Made by a program: the position numbers and the translations under genes. DNA of 64,000 nucleotides, taken from positions 434,001 to 498,000 of the forward strand of contig JALPQD010000295.1 of the NCBI GenBank assembly GCA_023101885.1. The letters are read 5' to 3'. The notes under the pieces were generated by a model. It saw only the letters and a list, made by a program, of their open reading frames with translations, ran no database searches and was not told the origin of the DNA. Source of the stretch: Typhlomys cinereus (lineage: Eukaryota > Chordata > Mammalia > Rodentia > Platacanthomyidae). Positions 22,883 through 34,068 of this stretch are shown here, one piece after another (position 1 is the first letter of the stretch; each line of letters begins with the position of its first letter).

Positions 22883-22932
<50 letters not shown>
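22883..22932 (+). repeat. (GT)n microsatellite
   Basis: Pure GT tract immediately right of the insertion; overlaps the end of the second direct repeat. Confidence 0.97.
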
Positions 22933-22935
<3 letters not shown>

Positions 22936-24069
22936 CCAGTGTGCTGTGTGTTAGGAAGATGTGAGGGTTCCGTTGATGCCAGGCTCAGCACAGTAGCGAT
23001 GATGCTCCAAGGACAGGCAGGCTCGGGGGTGCAGGAGTCTGGGAATGGAGAAATGAAAATGTCAGACTCAACTTTGGGTTTCTTCACGCTTTTCTCTAGC
23101 ACCAGCTCTGTGGCTTCCCGTGTCCTTCAGATTCCCTTTGCTGCAAATACACCGTGGACCAACAAAGCAAAGGGTACTTGTCCTTCCTGTTTCTATCATG
23201 CATGGTTTTGGTTTCACTCAGAAAGTCAGTCGATTTGTCTTCCACCATAGATCAAGCCTCTTGGTCAATCCCACGTCAGACTGGTCTGTCTGAAGGTAAC
23301 AGCCCCTGTGTTTGCGGTGGCTTCCGCTTGTCAGTACCTGCTGGCAGTGTGCTGTTCCCTTGAGCTGAACTGGGAGAGGCAGAGCTTCTGCCTTCGCATC
23401 TTCACACTTCTCCAACCCAACTCTCAGACACTAGGACCACGTAGGCAGCTGCCATTTGATTCAAATGCTGGGCCCTACGAAGGGGAATAGAGCCGCAGTC
23501 TACCAAGAGGAGTTGCTTGGGTCTCCACACACTATTACTCTCACTCACTGGTGTGTAATCTGTGGGAAATGACAGCACGCCACCTCTCCCACACAGTGCA
23601 GTTCCCCTTTAGGCCAGTGGGAGGCAGCATTGTCCATCCTCGCCTGCTTAGCCTCCCTGACTCTGGGGTTTCTAATACAGCAGGACAGGGCTGTTTGCAA
23701 AACATCTGATCTACAGAAAATCGTCCCTTCTCAAACACCAAGGCACTCCAAAATTAATTTGGATTCTGCTCCTCTTTTTAGGCCTCTAATTTTAAAATGG
23801 CATCATAATATCCTAAAGTAGAAGGAACCTCTGGACATATAACAGCACCCAGCTCTACAAGTTAATGACTAGAAGAGAGACCAGTTATATATTTTAATAT
23901 TTCATAGGAAATTGTTACATTGTCTCAACAAAGTGCTAATGCAATCTAAGAGAGGAAAAACGTCTGAACAAGGCATCAATTGTCAATCCAGAAAGCAGTT
24001 CTGAACTTTTAATTAGAAAACAACTTATTTAAAAAAAAAAAAAAACCTGAAATCTACATTAACACACCT
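22933..24069. other. Unassigned DNA
   Basis: No gene or repeat recognised. A poly(A) run lies at 24030-24045. Confidence 0.5.
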
Positions 24070-24480
24070 TAGTGCTATGACCACAGAAGCTTTTGCTCAC
24101 ACCAGATGGAATCAATGAGTCAGAGGCAGAAGGAAAAGGAAGCTTATAAACAACACTGCTGGGAGACACTGAAGGTTTTTGGAGAAAGCTGAGCATGCTC
24201 AAAGGCGTTCCCATTTGCCATCTTTATGAAGATTCTGAGCATGCCCAGAAATCTTCCTCTTTACCAAAGTGTTCCTTCCTGAACTAAGCAATGCCTAAGA
24301 CTGCATCTGCCATCTTTCCTCAAATGACCTTAAACTGAGCATGCTCCTAAAATATTTTCCTATATGATTATCTATATATGCTTCTCAAATAAAATCCCCT
24401 TACTTCCTTTGTTCAGGAAGTACGAATGATCTACTTTGAAATAATTCCTTGCTAACTGCTGCAAGTTATAAATCTTTGTC
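24070..24480 (+). mobile_element. Possible LTR with three GAGCATGC motifs
   Basis: GAGCATGCTC or GAGCATGCCC at 24191, 24237 and 24337, two of them preceded by 'tgccatcttt'. A late AATAAA in 'caaataaaatccccttactt' (about 24387) gives an LTR-like look. Family not assigned. Confidence 0.4.
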
Positions 24481-24488
24481 TTTACTAT

Positions 24489-24520
24489 TTTAAGATTCAT
24501 TTGTTTTAAGATTCATTTCA
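24489..24520 (+). repeat. Short tandem duplication
   Basis: 'ttttaagattcattt' occurs twice in a row. Confidence 0.8.
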
Positions 24521-24529
24521 TTTATTCAT

Positions 24530-24690
24530 GTGTACATATGTGTATGAACATGTGTGTCAATGAGTGTATGCACCCATGGTATAGACACACATACCTGTGT
24601 AGGTGTGTGTGCTTGTGTGCTCACATGGAAGTCAAAAGAAGGTATCCTCCTATCTGTTCCTTTGACGCAGTCTTCCAAAACCTGACTCAC
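24530..24690 (-). mobile_element. Possible B4 SINE tail fragment
   Basis: 'catgtgtgtcaatgagtgta' and 'cacatggaagtcaaaagaag' resemble the reversed GT-rich B4 tail. Weak. Confidence 0.35.
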
Positions 24691-24699
24691 ATCATGGAT

Positions 24700-24933
24700 A
24701 AATTATAATCAAGTGGGCTGGAGAGGTGGCTCAGGGGTTAAGCCTCTGCCTTGCAGGCAGAAGGTCCTGAGTTCGGATCCCAGATCCCACGTATAGACAC
24801 CAGGCGGAAGCGGGGGCGGCCTGCGCTTCTGGTCCTGGTAGGGCGGAGCCTGTGAATCCCGGGGCAGAGTAAACAAGGAGGAGGTGAAGGTATCCATGGT
24901 GGTTCCTGAATTCGTCCCTGGTTCTACACACAC

Positions 24934-24990
<57 letters not shown>

Positions 24991-25076
24991 CACACACCCA
25001 TACACACACACGCACACACACATACACGCACAATTGAATAAATAATAAAAAAAATTGTTAAAAAATTATAATCAAG
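24700..25076 (+). mobile_element. CA-tailed tRNA-like SINE, young subfamily, 14-bp TSD
   Basis: Direct repeat aaattataatcaag at 24700-24713 and 25063-25076. This is the most complete copy. The tRNA-like head has A box TGGCTCAGGGG, an anticodon-arm TCTGC-CTTGCAG-GCAGA (loop triplet TGC, Ala-like) and B box GAGTTCGGATCC. The body holds 'ggcggagcctgtgaatccc' and 'gagtaaacaaggagg', then a CA tract (24930-24984), then 'caattgaataaataataaa'. Confidence 0.95.
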
Positions 25077-25109
25077 CAAATTCCAGTGATCCTGCTCCCT
25101 TGGCTCCTG

Positions 25110-25450
25110 TCATAATTAGAGACAGGTGTCAACTTGATGGTTTAGGGTTCGGGCTCTGGGCACATTTGCAGAGAATTAGTCATTAAGCTCAGAGTGAACC
25201 TGAGCTAGTTGACAGAGAAGGAGGGACTGTTTGAGGAAGTTGGCATCTTTCTGTATACTTGGTCAGACATGCTGGTCTGGCAAGTAAGTAAGAGGAACAA
25301 TTGTCCCTCTCTCAGTCATTATATGGCTATGGTATGTCCAGTTCCCTCGGCCCTTGGTATTGGTGTGGGCTCTCCTGCCAAGACTAAGAACAATAACTGG
25401 ACAATCATAAGAAAAAATAAGCCCCTTGTTCCCTTAAGCGTTTTATACTG
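25110..25450 (+). mobile_element. LTR-like repeat, family A (plus)
   Basis: 'gacaggtgtcaacttgatgg' start, 'gggctctgggcacatttgc', 'tcagacatgctggtctggca', 'tgtgggctctcctgccaaga', end 'aataagccccttgttccctt'. Closest relative is the copy at 29.9 kb. Confidence 0.75.
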
Positions 25451-25489
25451 ATTTTATAAGTAGCAGTGCAGAGACACTGTTACGGCTCC

Positions 25490-25609
25490 CCTTACGTGGA
25501 GTTATAGGAGTTTCAGGAATGCCTACCATGTGTGGATGATGGAATCCAAAGTCTGGTGCTCATGATTGTGAAGTAAACTCTTTATCACTGTACCAACACT
25601 CCAACCTGA

Positions 25610-25610
<1 letters not shown>
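25490..25610 (-). mobile_element. Diverged B4 SINE head (minus)
   Basis: 'cttacgtggagttataggag', 'aagtctggtgctcatgattg' and 'ctttatcactgtaccaacac' resemble the reversed B4 5' region. A (TG)n tract follows. Confidence 0.5.

Positions 25611-25611
<1 letters not shown>

Positions 25612-25653
<42 letters not shown>
25612..25653 (+). repeat. (TG)n microsatellite
   Basis: Pure TG tract. Confidence 0.97.
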
Positions 25654-25654
<1 letters not shown>

Positions 25655-25744
25655 TTCATGTGATGTGTGCAGTGGAAGTCAGAGAACCGTCTTGTGGCCC
25701 CATCTTTCTCCACTCTTCATGTATGCAATATAATATAACTAATG

Positions 25745-26020
25745 TCCTTCAAGAAAGAGCTGGATGAGTAAAGGGAAATGCCCCTATCGGCAGGGTGGCC
25801 TGAGGAGGGGCAGCTTGGTATGCCCAGAGGCCTGAACCCCCACAAGAGTAGACAAGCCAGAGGAAACCCTGGGGTCCATAGAAGCGGCCAGGCAGAAGGG
25901 TGGGAGGGCAAGCAATGAATTGATGAAGGGAAGGGAAGAGGATAGGAGGAAGGGGGGGTGGAGGGAAGCAGGGATAATTACTCAAAATGGTTATAAAACT
26001 AAAAAAATTAATAAAAAAGA
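25745..26020 (+). mobile_element. Older L1-type 3' UTR fragment (plus)
   Basis: Same family as the minus copy at 4.56-4.97 kb: 'gggaaatgcccctat', 'cacaagagtagacaagccag', then a purine-rich tract and 'ataattactcaaaatgg', ending A/T-rich. Confidence 0.6.
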
Positions 26021-27537
26021 CGAAACACTTATACGAATTAAGTAGAAGAACAATATAATATAGAAATAGAATGGGAGCCAAATGCAGGCCAGAGATTGAA
26101 TTCTAAAATTCAGAAAAATGTTTTAAGTAAAAAGAAACAGAATAATTAAGGGAAACCAGTTTAGTATTTAATCCATCTATCAAAGATATCATCATTTCAC
26201 TGAAAAAAATCAACAAGAAATTTTCCTTTGTCCACACTAGGTCTCAGATACCTGAAGTGCACTTTGCACATGTTCATCTTAATTTGCACTAGTCACATTT
26301 CAAATGTTCTGTGGCTACTGGGTAGGTCAGTATAGAACCCAACACTGGTCTGCACAGAACCTTCTAGAATATTCAGGGCAGACTGTAACAAATGCCTCAG
26401 CTCCCCTCGTCCAGATCAGGAGAAATGTTTTGCACAAATAGAATATAATAGACTCATAACTTGGGACTTAAAAAGAGGCTCCTGTCTCAAAATTATGAAC
26501 TTTCAGCTCTATCTCTCCTTCTCAGATCAACGCCGGAAAATGACAAGCGCGTCGTTACTGTTCTTGAACAGTGATCAAAGGGGCAGCGCCAACGTCATGC
26601 CTTTCCTGCTCACTCGCAGGGGGCTCAGGTTTCAGCTAAACGAAACAGGCTTTAAGGGTGAAAACATTCAAAGAAGGAGTCCCGCAGAGATGCCGCTGTG
26701 CGCGCTCTTCCCTCTCGCTGGAAGAAAGGGGGTCTGAGTCTCACAAGAAAATGGGACAAACCATTAGAGCAACCGAACTAATCCTGCTTTGAGTTGTAGT
26801 GGAGTGATTTATTCTCTGAAAAGTTAAAATCGAGGGACAGAAACGGGAAGTTGAGAACTGAATCTCATTAACGGCACAGCTGAGGTTCATTCCTTCCTTC
26901 CCTGGGTTAGCTCTTCCATTCTGCCTTGAAATCTGGGAGAAACCCATTGAATCCTGAACCCCCAACTCTTCTGTCCCTGCCAATGTTGTTGCTGGGTGCT
27001 GGTTAAAAGAACATAAAAGCTGTTTTCTCAGTGCATTTGCTCTGAGTCCTGTATTCTCATGAAAACACTATCATACAACCTTTTATGCCATGGGTTCTAA
27101 AAGGTTCTTCTTCCCTAATTGTTCGCCTTAAGGATGCTTCCTGTATTTGCTTCCTACAAACAATACACCATACACCAAAGAGCTCTTTTCTCAAATAAGT
27201 CCTTTTATTTATACTCCTAGTTTAAAAACTTTCCGAATGCAGTGATTCCATCATCCATGTTCCATTCTGCACCGTGAGCTACTAGATAATATTGTCTAAG
27301 TATTTCGCCCATCATGAACACATAGTAACTAGCTGCCCATAGTGCCTGAATGTTCACTTGTTACCGCTATAGCATGGCGCTGAGTGGATCAGGAAGCAGA
27401 GGGAAGGGCTTCCACATTAACACAAAGGGCTCCGAGCAGAATAAAAGTCGTCCTCTATCTATGCCTGCATGGATCCACCCCTGAAAGCAGCTGTAGCGCA
27501 GCATCAATTGCATTCGCTTCGTAGAGCATGCTCAATG

Positions 27538-27538
<1 letters not shown>
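26021..27538. other. Unassigned DNA
   Basis: No gene or repeat recognised. A slightly GC-richer patch with some CpG lies at 26530-26730. Confidence 0.5.

Positions 27539-27622
<84 letters not shown>
27539..27622 (+). repeat. (CT)n-(AC)n compound microsatellite
   Basis: CT tract to about 27570, then AC tract. Confidence 0.97.
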
Positions 27623-27626
<4 letters not shown>

Positions 27627-29914
27627 TTCCTTAGGACAAAGCACTCAGAATCCAGTTAAGCTGTAAACTCCTGTTTGACTCTAATGCCTCTCCTTTACCT
27701 TGCCATCAAGCTAAATGTGGGCACTTCCCACATGTAGGAAGGATATGGGGATAAAAGTTAAGGCGCTCCAAGAATGTAGTTAGATAGAAGTAAACTCCCA
27801 TGTTCTCCAACGTAACAGGATGCCTGTAGTTCACCACAATTTACTCTGTATTTTATGAAGAACTAGGCGAGAGGAGTTTGGCAGTTCCCAGCACGAAGAA
27901 ATTAATAAATGCTTAAAGAGATGAAAACGTTACCCATCCCATTCTGATCGTTGCACATGGCACACGAGATCAACTTGTCAATCCGTGTACTCCATAAATA
28001 TGGGCAATTATTACACATCAGCAAAACATATGCCAAAATTAAATTATATTATGTTCTCATAGTTAAGATTTAAAAGTGGAAGTGAATGCACTTTAATTTC
28101 TTTAAATGTGCTCACCTTTAGCATAGCCCTGGGGTTTAGTATAATGGGCTACTTACAAAGTTATTTCAGTGACTTACCCTGGTTTCTGTCCATCGATTCA
28201 TTTCACTACCTAGAACCAAGATTGTCTATGCGAAAGTGGATGTGTGTCACTTTGGTGATAACTAGCCGGCTAATTCTAGAATTTTTCCCCAAACTGCAGG
28301 GTCGACGTTCTCATTCATGGTTGGTTGGCAAAAACCATCATCAGTGAGAGGAAAGTTATAGGCTGAATTCCAAGAAGCCAGAAATTATAAAGATGAAGAA
28401 TAAGTGGGTCATCAGGAACCAAGGAGGACTATTTACAGAAATAACCTTCATCACAGACATTAGTTTTCTCAGAGTGCTCTTATCACCTCCTGAAATTACC
28501 TTGTGCATTAGCTGTTGGTTCTCCAGCTCCTCCCACTGAGATGCAGAGCGCAGAGACTTTTTGCCTTGCTCTCTAATGTACAATCCGTCCGGGCATGTAG
28601 CGCATGCTCAACATGTATTTATTTGTTGAATCTTTTCACTCATTTTAAGAAGGCTCCTCAAACTTATCAAGGAAAGCTCCTTCCACCCGAAGGGGTTGTG
28701 AAGCAAGTTCACTGGGCTCCGGATACCAGTTTCCTAGTCCAGTGAGACGGACCCTTCTACGAGCGGATTTACCAACTCAGACAGACATCAAAGGACAGAA
28801 GAAGCCTAGTTTCATTGAAAGCAAGTTCCCTGAGGTTCAGGTAAACCCACAGGTCTTGCTTGCAAGGCAGCTGCAAGACCATGAGAAGCGGCCTACCTGG
28901 GCTCTACACTGTGGGCAGTGCCACCCCCTGGGGCAGAAGCTTGAAGGGCGTTCTTAGCGGAGCCAGGCTTGGAGACACAGTGTCATCATCTCAAGCGCTT
29001 TCCACGGTTATTCTTGGGAACTACAAGGAAAAAAAATAGGAAATTTGGGCTTTTCCAAAGCCACCTGGACTATCTTCCAACAGAAGTCATTGAGAAAGAA
29101 GCTTCTGCCTCAAAATGTCAGGTGACAACCTAATGTCAGCGGCCTCCACTCGTCACTCTAGCTTGTCATTAACATTCCGAGTGGTCGCACCAGCCTCCCC
29201 GTTCTGAGATCACATGCTCAGCTTCTTGTGAGTTCTCCCGGGTATCACCATCTGGATTCGTCACCACAGCGATCTCTTACCTCAGAGCTTAGTACCAGGA
29301 AGAGGCGCCTCGTGCTCTGCCTCCCGTGGCTCCGCATTGCACACAGCAGCGGCTTTGCCCTGAGTCACTCCATTTGCAGTAGGCACATGAAGGCAGAATC
29401 ACCGCACGTCCTATTTGTACAACCACCATCTGGACAGCAAACCGAAAGGCACAAATGATGCCTCTCTGCTGCAACTAACCACCACCTGCTAGCGCATCAA
29501 AATCAATGAGGGGCGCAGAGACACACGGACTCACTGGACCCCATCAGAGACATGAGGTATGCGAGCTTGTCAAATACAACAGAAAAGGTAAATGATGCAA
29601 CCTTCTCCCCACGATATAAATAGGAGGTTCCCTGCAGCCGTGCAGGACAACCTGGTCTGTAACCTTGTCACAACCACATCAGTACCCTCAGCGTAGTCAT
29701 TTGATGAACTTCCAACAACTGTCCTCAGATTTGGCTCAGCCCAGCTCGATTACCCCTGCCCTTGGTGCCGCCCACTTCAGTATTGTATAGACCCCTCACC
29801 TAGACAGACCCGCTTCTGTGTCTTCCCAAAGCCTAACCACCTGCAGTGATTTTTGTACTTGTACTTAGCACATGTGTTGGTTTTTTTTGCATCATTATGT
29901 TTTCTCATTGCCAC
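27623..29914. other. Unassigned, apparently unique DNA
   Basis: 2.3 kb with no repeat recognised and no convincing exon. It has a higher GC and CpG share at 28700-29350 than its surroundings. Confidence 0.5.
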
Positions 29915-30345
29915 AGTTAGATACAGGTGTCAATTTGATGGTTAAGGAGTCAAGCTCCAGGAACATTTGTAGAGAATTGGTAGTTGAGTTAAGCTCTGGG
30001 CGAGCTTCCAGAAGATTGTCTAATTGATGGGGAAGACCCAGTCCATGGTGGGCTGAACTAGTCCTTAGGCAGTTGAATAAGGTGGAGGGAGCCGGTTGAA
30101 AAAGTTGGCATCGTTTGGTATATTTGGTCAGACACGCTGGTCTGGCAAATAGAGATTGTTCCTCTCTCACTAGTTCTGTGCATGGATGGATATGGTGTAG
30201 CCAGTTCCCTTGACCCTTGTTGGTGTAGACTGTCCTGCCAACTTGGACAAGGAATTGTAACTAGACTGTTACAAAAGAAAATTAAAAACCCCTTACTCTC
30301 CCATAAACTGTTTGGGTCATGAATTTATTGGCAACCATGCAGCCT
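29915..30345 (+). mobile_element. LTR-like repeat, family A (plus), best copy
   Basis: 'gatacaggtgtcaatttgat' start, 'attgatggggaagacccagt', 'ccatggtgggctgaactagt', 'tcagacacgctggtctggca', 'gtagactgtcctgccaactt', end near 'actgtttgggtcatg'. Confidence 0.75.
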
Positions 30346-30364
30346 AACTATAATACTTTCCTGG

Positions 30365-30545
30365 TTTCTCAAACCCAAAGGTGAGGATCAAACCCAAGGC
30401 CTTGCCATGCTAGGCAAGCACTCTTACCACTGAGTTTTACCATCAGCCATTTTTTTTGAGGTAGGGTCTCCCTAGCTAGCCCAGACTGATTTTGAACTCA
30501 TGATTCTCCTGCCTCTGCCTCTCTAGTGCCGGGATTATAAACATA
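30365..30545 (-). mobile_element. ID-B1 composite SINE (minus)
   Basis: 'caaggccttgccatgctagg' with 'caagcactcttaccactgag' is the reversed ID head; 'ggtagggtctccctagctag', 'tttgaactcatgattctcct' and 'gtgccgggattataaacat' is the reversed B1. Confidence 0.85.
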
Positions 30546-32235
30546 CTCTTTTCCGATTTTCTGTGACTTAATAAAATGTTCAAAGTGTGATATGTGGTAT
30601 GAGTGTTGAGAACATTGCATGTTAAGATGTTGGCAATTGACATTGGAATGGAATAAAGACTTTCGTGGTGGCCAGGACCATAGTACCAGAAGAAATTCGC
30701 AGTATTCTCAAATAAACCAGAGAAACTGATGTGCTAGGCATGGGCGTGCCATTTTGTAAAACTCCTTCATTTTGATTGACAGTAACGGTTCCCAAAATTA
30801 AGCACATGAGTTAAACAGAAATAACTTCTAAAACCAAGGTAACGTGCTGTTCTAGATTCACGCCTCCCTACTACTAGAGATTCCTATGACCGCTGGCCAC
30901 AAGAGATGACTGCCAATCACATGATAGTCTTTCCCCTCTGTATACCCTGTTTCCTCAGCGACACCTAACATAGGTTAACTCTCACTTTGTGTAATGAATT
31001 TGGGAGCTGCTTACCTGAATGGTTCTGGGTTGGAGTTTTTTTTTTTTTTTTTTTTTTAATCTATGTTGTATGTTAAGATATTGGCCTGGGCTATAGACAC
31101 TTGCAACTTGAATCTAGAAACTTTGCCTCTGAAATGACTGGCTCCCGGGTGGCCTAACTGTTACTGAACCTATGGTAAGGTATGTGCTTTGTTTGGTTAC
31201 CTGCACGCAATAAATCAATTTTAAAAAATCAGATTAGCAGTGAAAAGCCGGAAAAGGAAATTTATTCAACGTGACCGTACTGGGAAAATGGATATTCAGT
31301 TGCTATAAAGTCTATCCTGGAGGTCTCGATGTGAGATTTAGGCTTAAAAGGGGGTGAAGGTGATGCAGTTCTTCAAGTTATGGTCCTACCCACTATCGTT
31401 TCATCATTGCCTGGGCTCCAAGTTGTCCTGCAAGGTGGTCTGACCAGCTGTCAGAGATGTGTGAAATCTCCTTTGGGGAGACAAATTCCTCTTTTGGCTT
31501 GGAAACTTTTAATATTCTATGAAATCTCTCTCTCTCTCTCTCTCTTATCCTCTCTCTCCCTCTCCTTCTCTCTCCCTCTCTTTCCTTTCTTCCCTTTTTT
31601 CCTCCTTCCCTCCCTCCCTCTGTTCATAGTGTTGAGATTTTTGGGAAAATTCCATTTTCTCAGGTTCTATTGTCTTGATGATCTAACACCCTGAGTGGAA
31701 GGAGGGCACAAGCTTTCCTTTTAGAATCTCTGTGCCATCTGGTTACATGGTTGGTGCTGGCACTGTCAAGAGGCCACAGTTTACAACTTGGGCCTCTCCA
31801 GTGGACTGTATATAATGTGATAGCAGCTTCCCCCATACCAAATGTTTCAGAAAGCAAAATAAAAGCCATAATGTGTTTTACATCCTGTTGGTTACTTGAA
31901 TCAACCTAATTATATCTGTGCTATTGAAGAGAATTATACAAGAGCAGAAATGCTGTAAGTAAGCTTCCTTGGGTCCAGTCTTGGATGCTGCCCGCCCACA
32001 AGGTCAAATACATTTTCCAAGTAACCGAATGACTTGTGTTAAGCACTTTGGATTCAGTCCATTTGGATCTAACATGCAAACTTAGGTTTCCAATGATGTG
32101 AACTTCTTTCTGTTTTAGTGTTTTCACTTTGAAGGATTTGGGGGGAGGGGAAATGTGCTTTTTTCATTTTGCCTCAAATCTTAACGTTAAGTCTTGTAAA
32201 ATCACTGTGGAATTCAATAATTTTAGAGCCATAGT
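30546..32235. other. Unassigned DNA with T- and CT-rich tracts
   Basis: Poly(T) at about 31038-31058 and a C/T tract at 31527-31622. No gene recognised. Confidence 0.5.
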
Positions 32236-32615
32236 GTCATGGTTTGAAATGTGAGTTTTCCCCCCCCCACAGGATCATGTGTTTGAATCCTTAGCTACTG
32301 CCAGTATTTGGGAAGGTCGTGGCACCTTTGGGAAGTGGAGCTTTGCTGGAAGAAAGTAGTCACAGAGAGTGGGCCTTAGGTTGGCTAGTCCCACCCTGCT
32401 TGAGTGAGTCTTCTCTTGAGCTTGAGGCAGTAGCTCTCCGCCTCCATGATGGATGTAACTTAGGCTTCCTCCATTTTCTGCCACCAACCATGTCTTTCCT
32501 CATGGAAGACTGTGTCTCTGTTCTGAAACCACAAGCAGAATAAATCTCCCTTTCTCGCTAAGTTGCTTGACTTTGAAGCTTCTGTCACAGAAACAGAGAA
32601 AGAATAACTGGTACA
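32236..32615 (+). mobile_element. LTR-like repeat, family B (plus)
   Basis: 'tgtcatggtttgaaatgtga', 'ggcacctttgggaagtggag', 'agcagaataaatctcccttt' (with AATAAA) and 'gtcacagaaacagagaaaga'. Matches 49.80-50.15 kb through most of its length. Confidence 0.7.
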
Positions 32616-33336
32616 CATGGAGAATGTTCATTAAGAAAACTCCCCCACATCTTGGCCCCTGGCAACATGAGAAGCTAAGGAAGCTGGGCATTTCCAATCA
32701 CCTCTGCAAATCTTCGCAGCCCTCCCCAGCTCCAGCAGCCCACCATACCATATTCAGCTCATTATGCAGAGGAGTGAGCATGTTTGGAAGGTTTGCTTTT
32801 GCAAACCTTGAGAGCACTGGTCAGAGAAAATAATCATGCGTAAGTTCATGTCTCATTTTAATTCAAGAAAACCAATTTTCCTGACTTTAAATACACGTCT
32901 AAAATATCTGTTGAGCATCTGATGAAATTGTCGGTTTATAATTGAGTTGAGAGCTATGAGTATCTTTAAAGTTCAAAGAAGAAATAAAAACATTATTTAA
33001 AAAAATGACAATCCTTGAAGTGGGAGATGTTCATTGTGGAGAGATTACCAGAAGGGGCAGCAGATTCCCATACCCCACCTCATCCAGCCCATCTGAGGAG
33101 CATCGGAATTGAGTGGAAGGACAAGCGGAGTTGACATGTCTGTGTATCAAGCGCATGTTTCCTGAGTATTTCCTTGGTGTCAGGTTTCCTTGGTATCAGG
33201 CACTGTTCAAGGTGCAAACCTGTCTTTATATTTTAGTGTTTGATTCAAATATCTTCTTCAATGAAGTTAAAATGTGAAAAATTACAATGAAATAACAGTC
33301 TTGCCATATCTCCCTTACCATACTCTGGGTTTGTAT
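32616..33336. other. Unassigned DNA
   Basis: No gene seen. A tandem 'tttccttggt(g/a)tcagg' pair lies at 33170-33201. Confidence 0.5.
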
Positions 33337-33566
33337 AAAATGTTGGTTACGGTCCTGCGTTTCTGGTCCTGGTAAGGCGGAGCCTGTGAATCCAGGGGCA
33401 GAGTAAACAAGGAGGAGATGGAGGCGTCCATGGTGGTTCCCGAATTCATCTGTGGTTCTACACACACTCACATACACACACATACATACACACGTGCACC
33501 ACATACATACATACACATGCGTACACATGCATACATGCACAATTGAATAAAAAAAATGTTGGTTAC
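33337..33566 (+). mobile_element. CA-tailed SINE, 5'-truncated, 14-bp TSD
   Basis: Direct repeat aaaatgttggttac at 33337-33350 and 33553-33566. The copy starts inside the body ('ggtcctgcgtttctggtcct') and lacks the whole tRNA-like head with both promoter boxes. It still has the CA tract and 'caattgaataaa' end. The truncation happened at insertion, because the TSD abuts it. Confidence 0.93.
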
Positions 33567-33924
33567 TAATATATTACAGTTTTTTTTCTCTCTTGCCTTT
33601 TATTTCTTATATTCCCAGCTCTTATTCCATGCTAGAATTTCAGCTATATGATGGCAGAAATCTTAACCTGTTTTTGTTCACCGATATAATGCCTGGCTCA
33701 GAAAAGGTACTAAATATTTGCTACATATTGAATAAGTGCTTGGGGAGCACAAGAGTAAGTAATACAGATAAAATTATCTGTCTTGTACAAACTGTGTGCA
33801 CACATACAAAGAACATCGCCCACCAGACACACACACACACACACACACACACAATTCAGTGAATTAAATCCAGCTATGATGCTACTAAAGTGAGCTCACC
33901 TTTCAGTTGTTTCCTATCAATGCC
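33567..33924. other. Unassigned DNA with (CA)n
   Basis: (CA)n at about 33825-33853; otherwise nothing recognised. Confidence 0.55.
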
Positions 33925-34068
33925 CCCACCAGCAAGTATCGTAGTTCATACCTATTAATCCTAGTACTTAAAAGGTTGAGATAGGAGGATTGACAAGAAT
34001 TTGAGGTCGGCTTGGGTTATATAATGAGTTCTAGACCAGATTTAGAGAGTAAGAATCTATTGAAAAGG
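33925..34068 (+). mobile_element. B1-like SINE (plus)
   Basis: 'tcgtagttcatacctattaa', 'tcctagtacttaaaaggttg', 'agataggaggattgacaag' and 'tttgaggtcggcttggg' follow the 7SL-derived B1 order; A-rich GGA tail. Confidence 0.75.

Larger units (their letters stand above)
21597..22889 (+). mobile_element. Composite poly(A)-ended insertion between 16-bp direct repeats
   Basis: Direct repeat aagaagtgatgtgtgt at 21597-21612 and 22874-22889. The 1.26 kb between holds unassigned text (21613-21860), a family A copy (21860-22190), an L1 3' UTR (22191-22770) and then three A runs. The last follows AATAAA (22835-22840) by 16 nt, like a true cleavage site. This looks like a retrocopy of one polyadenylated transcript that spanned several repeats. 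Confidence 0.6.

Noticed and set aside
24714..24785. tRNA-Ala gene
   Set aside because: The tRNA-like fold with A and B boxes is the SINE head; it is followed by the SINE body and flanked by a TSD.
26495..26737. Open frame at a CpG-containing patch as a coding exon
   Set aside because: No splice partners, no recognisable domain, and short length expected by chance.
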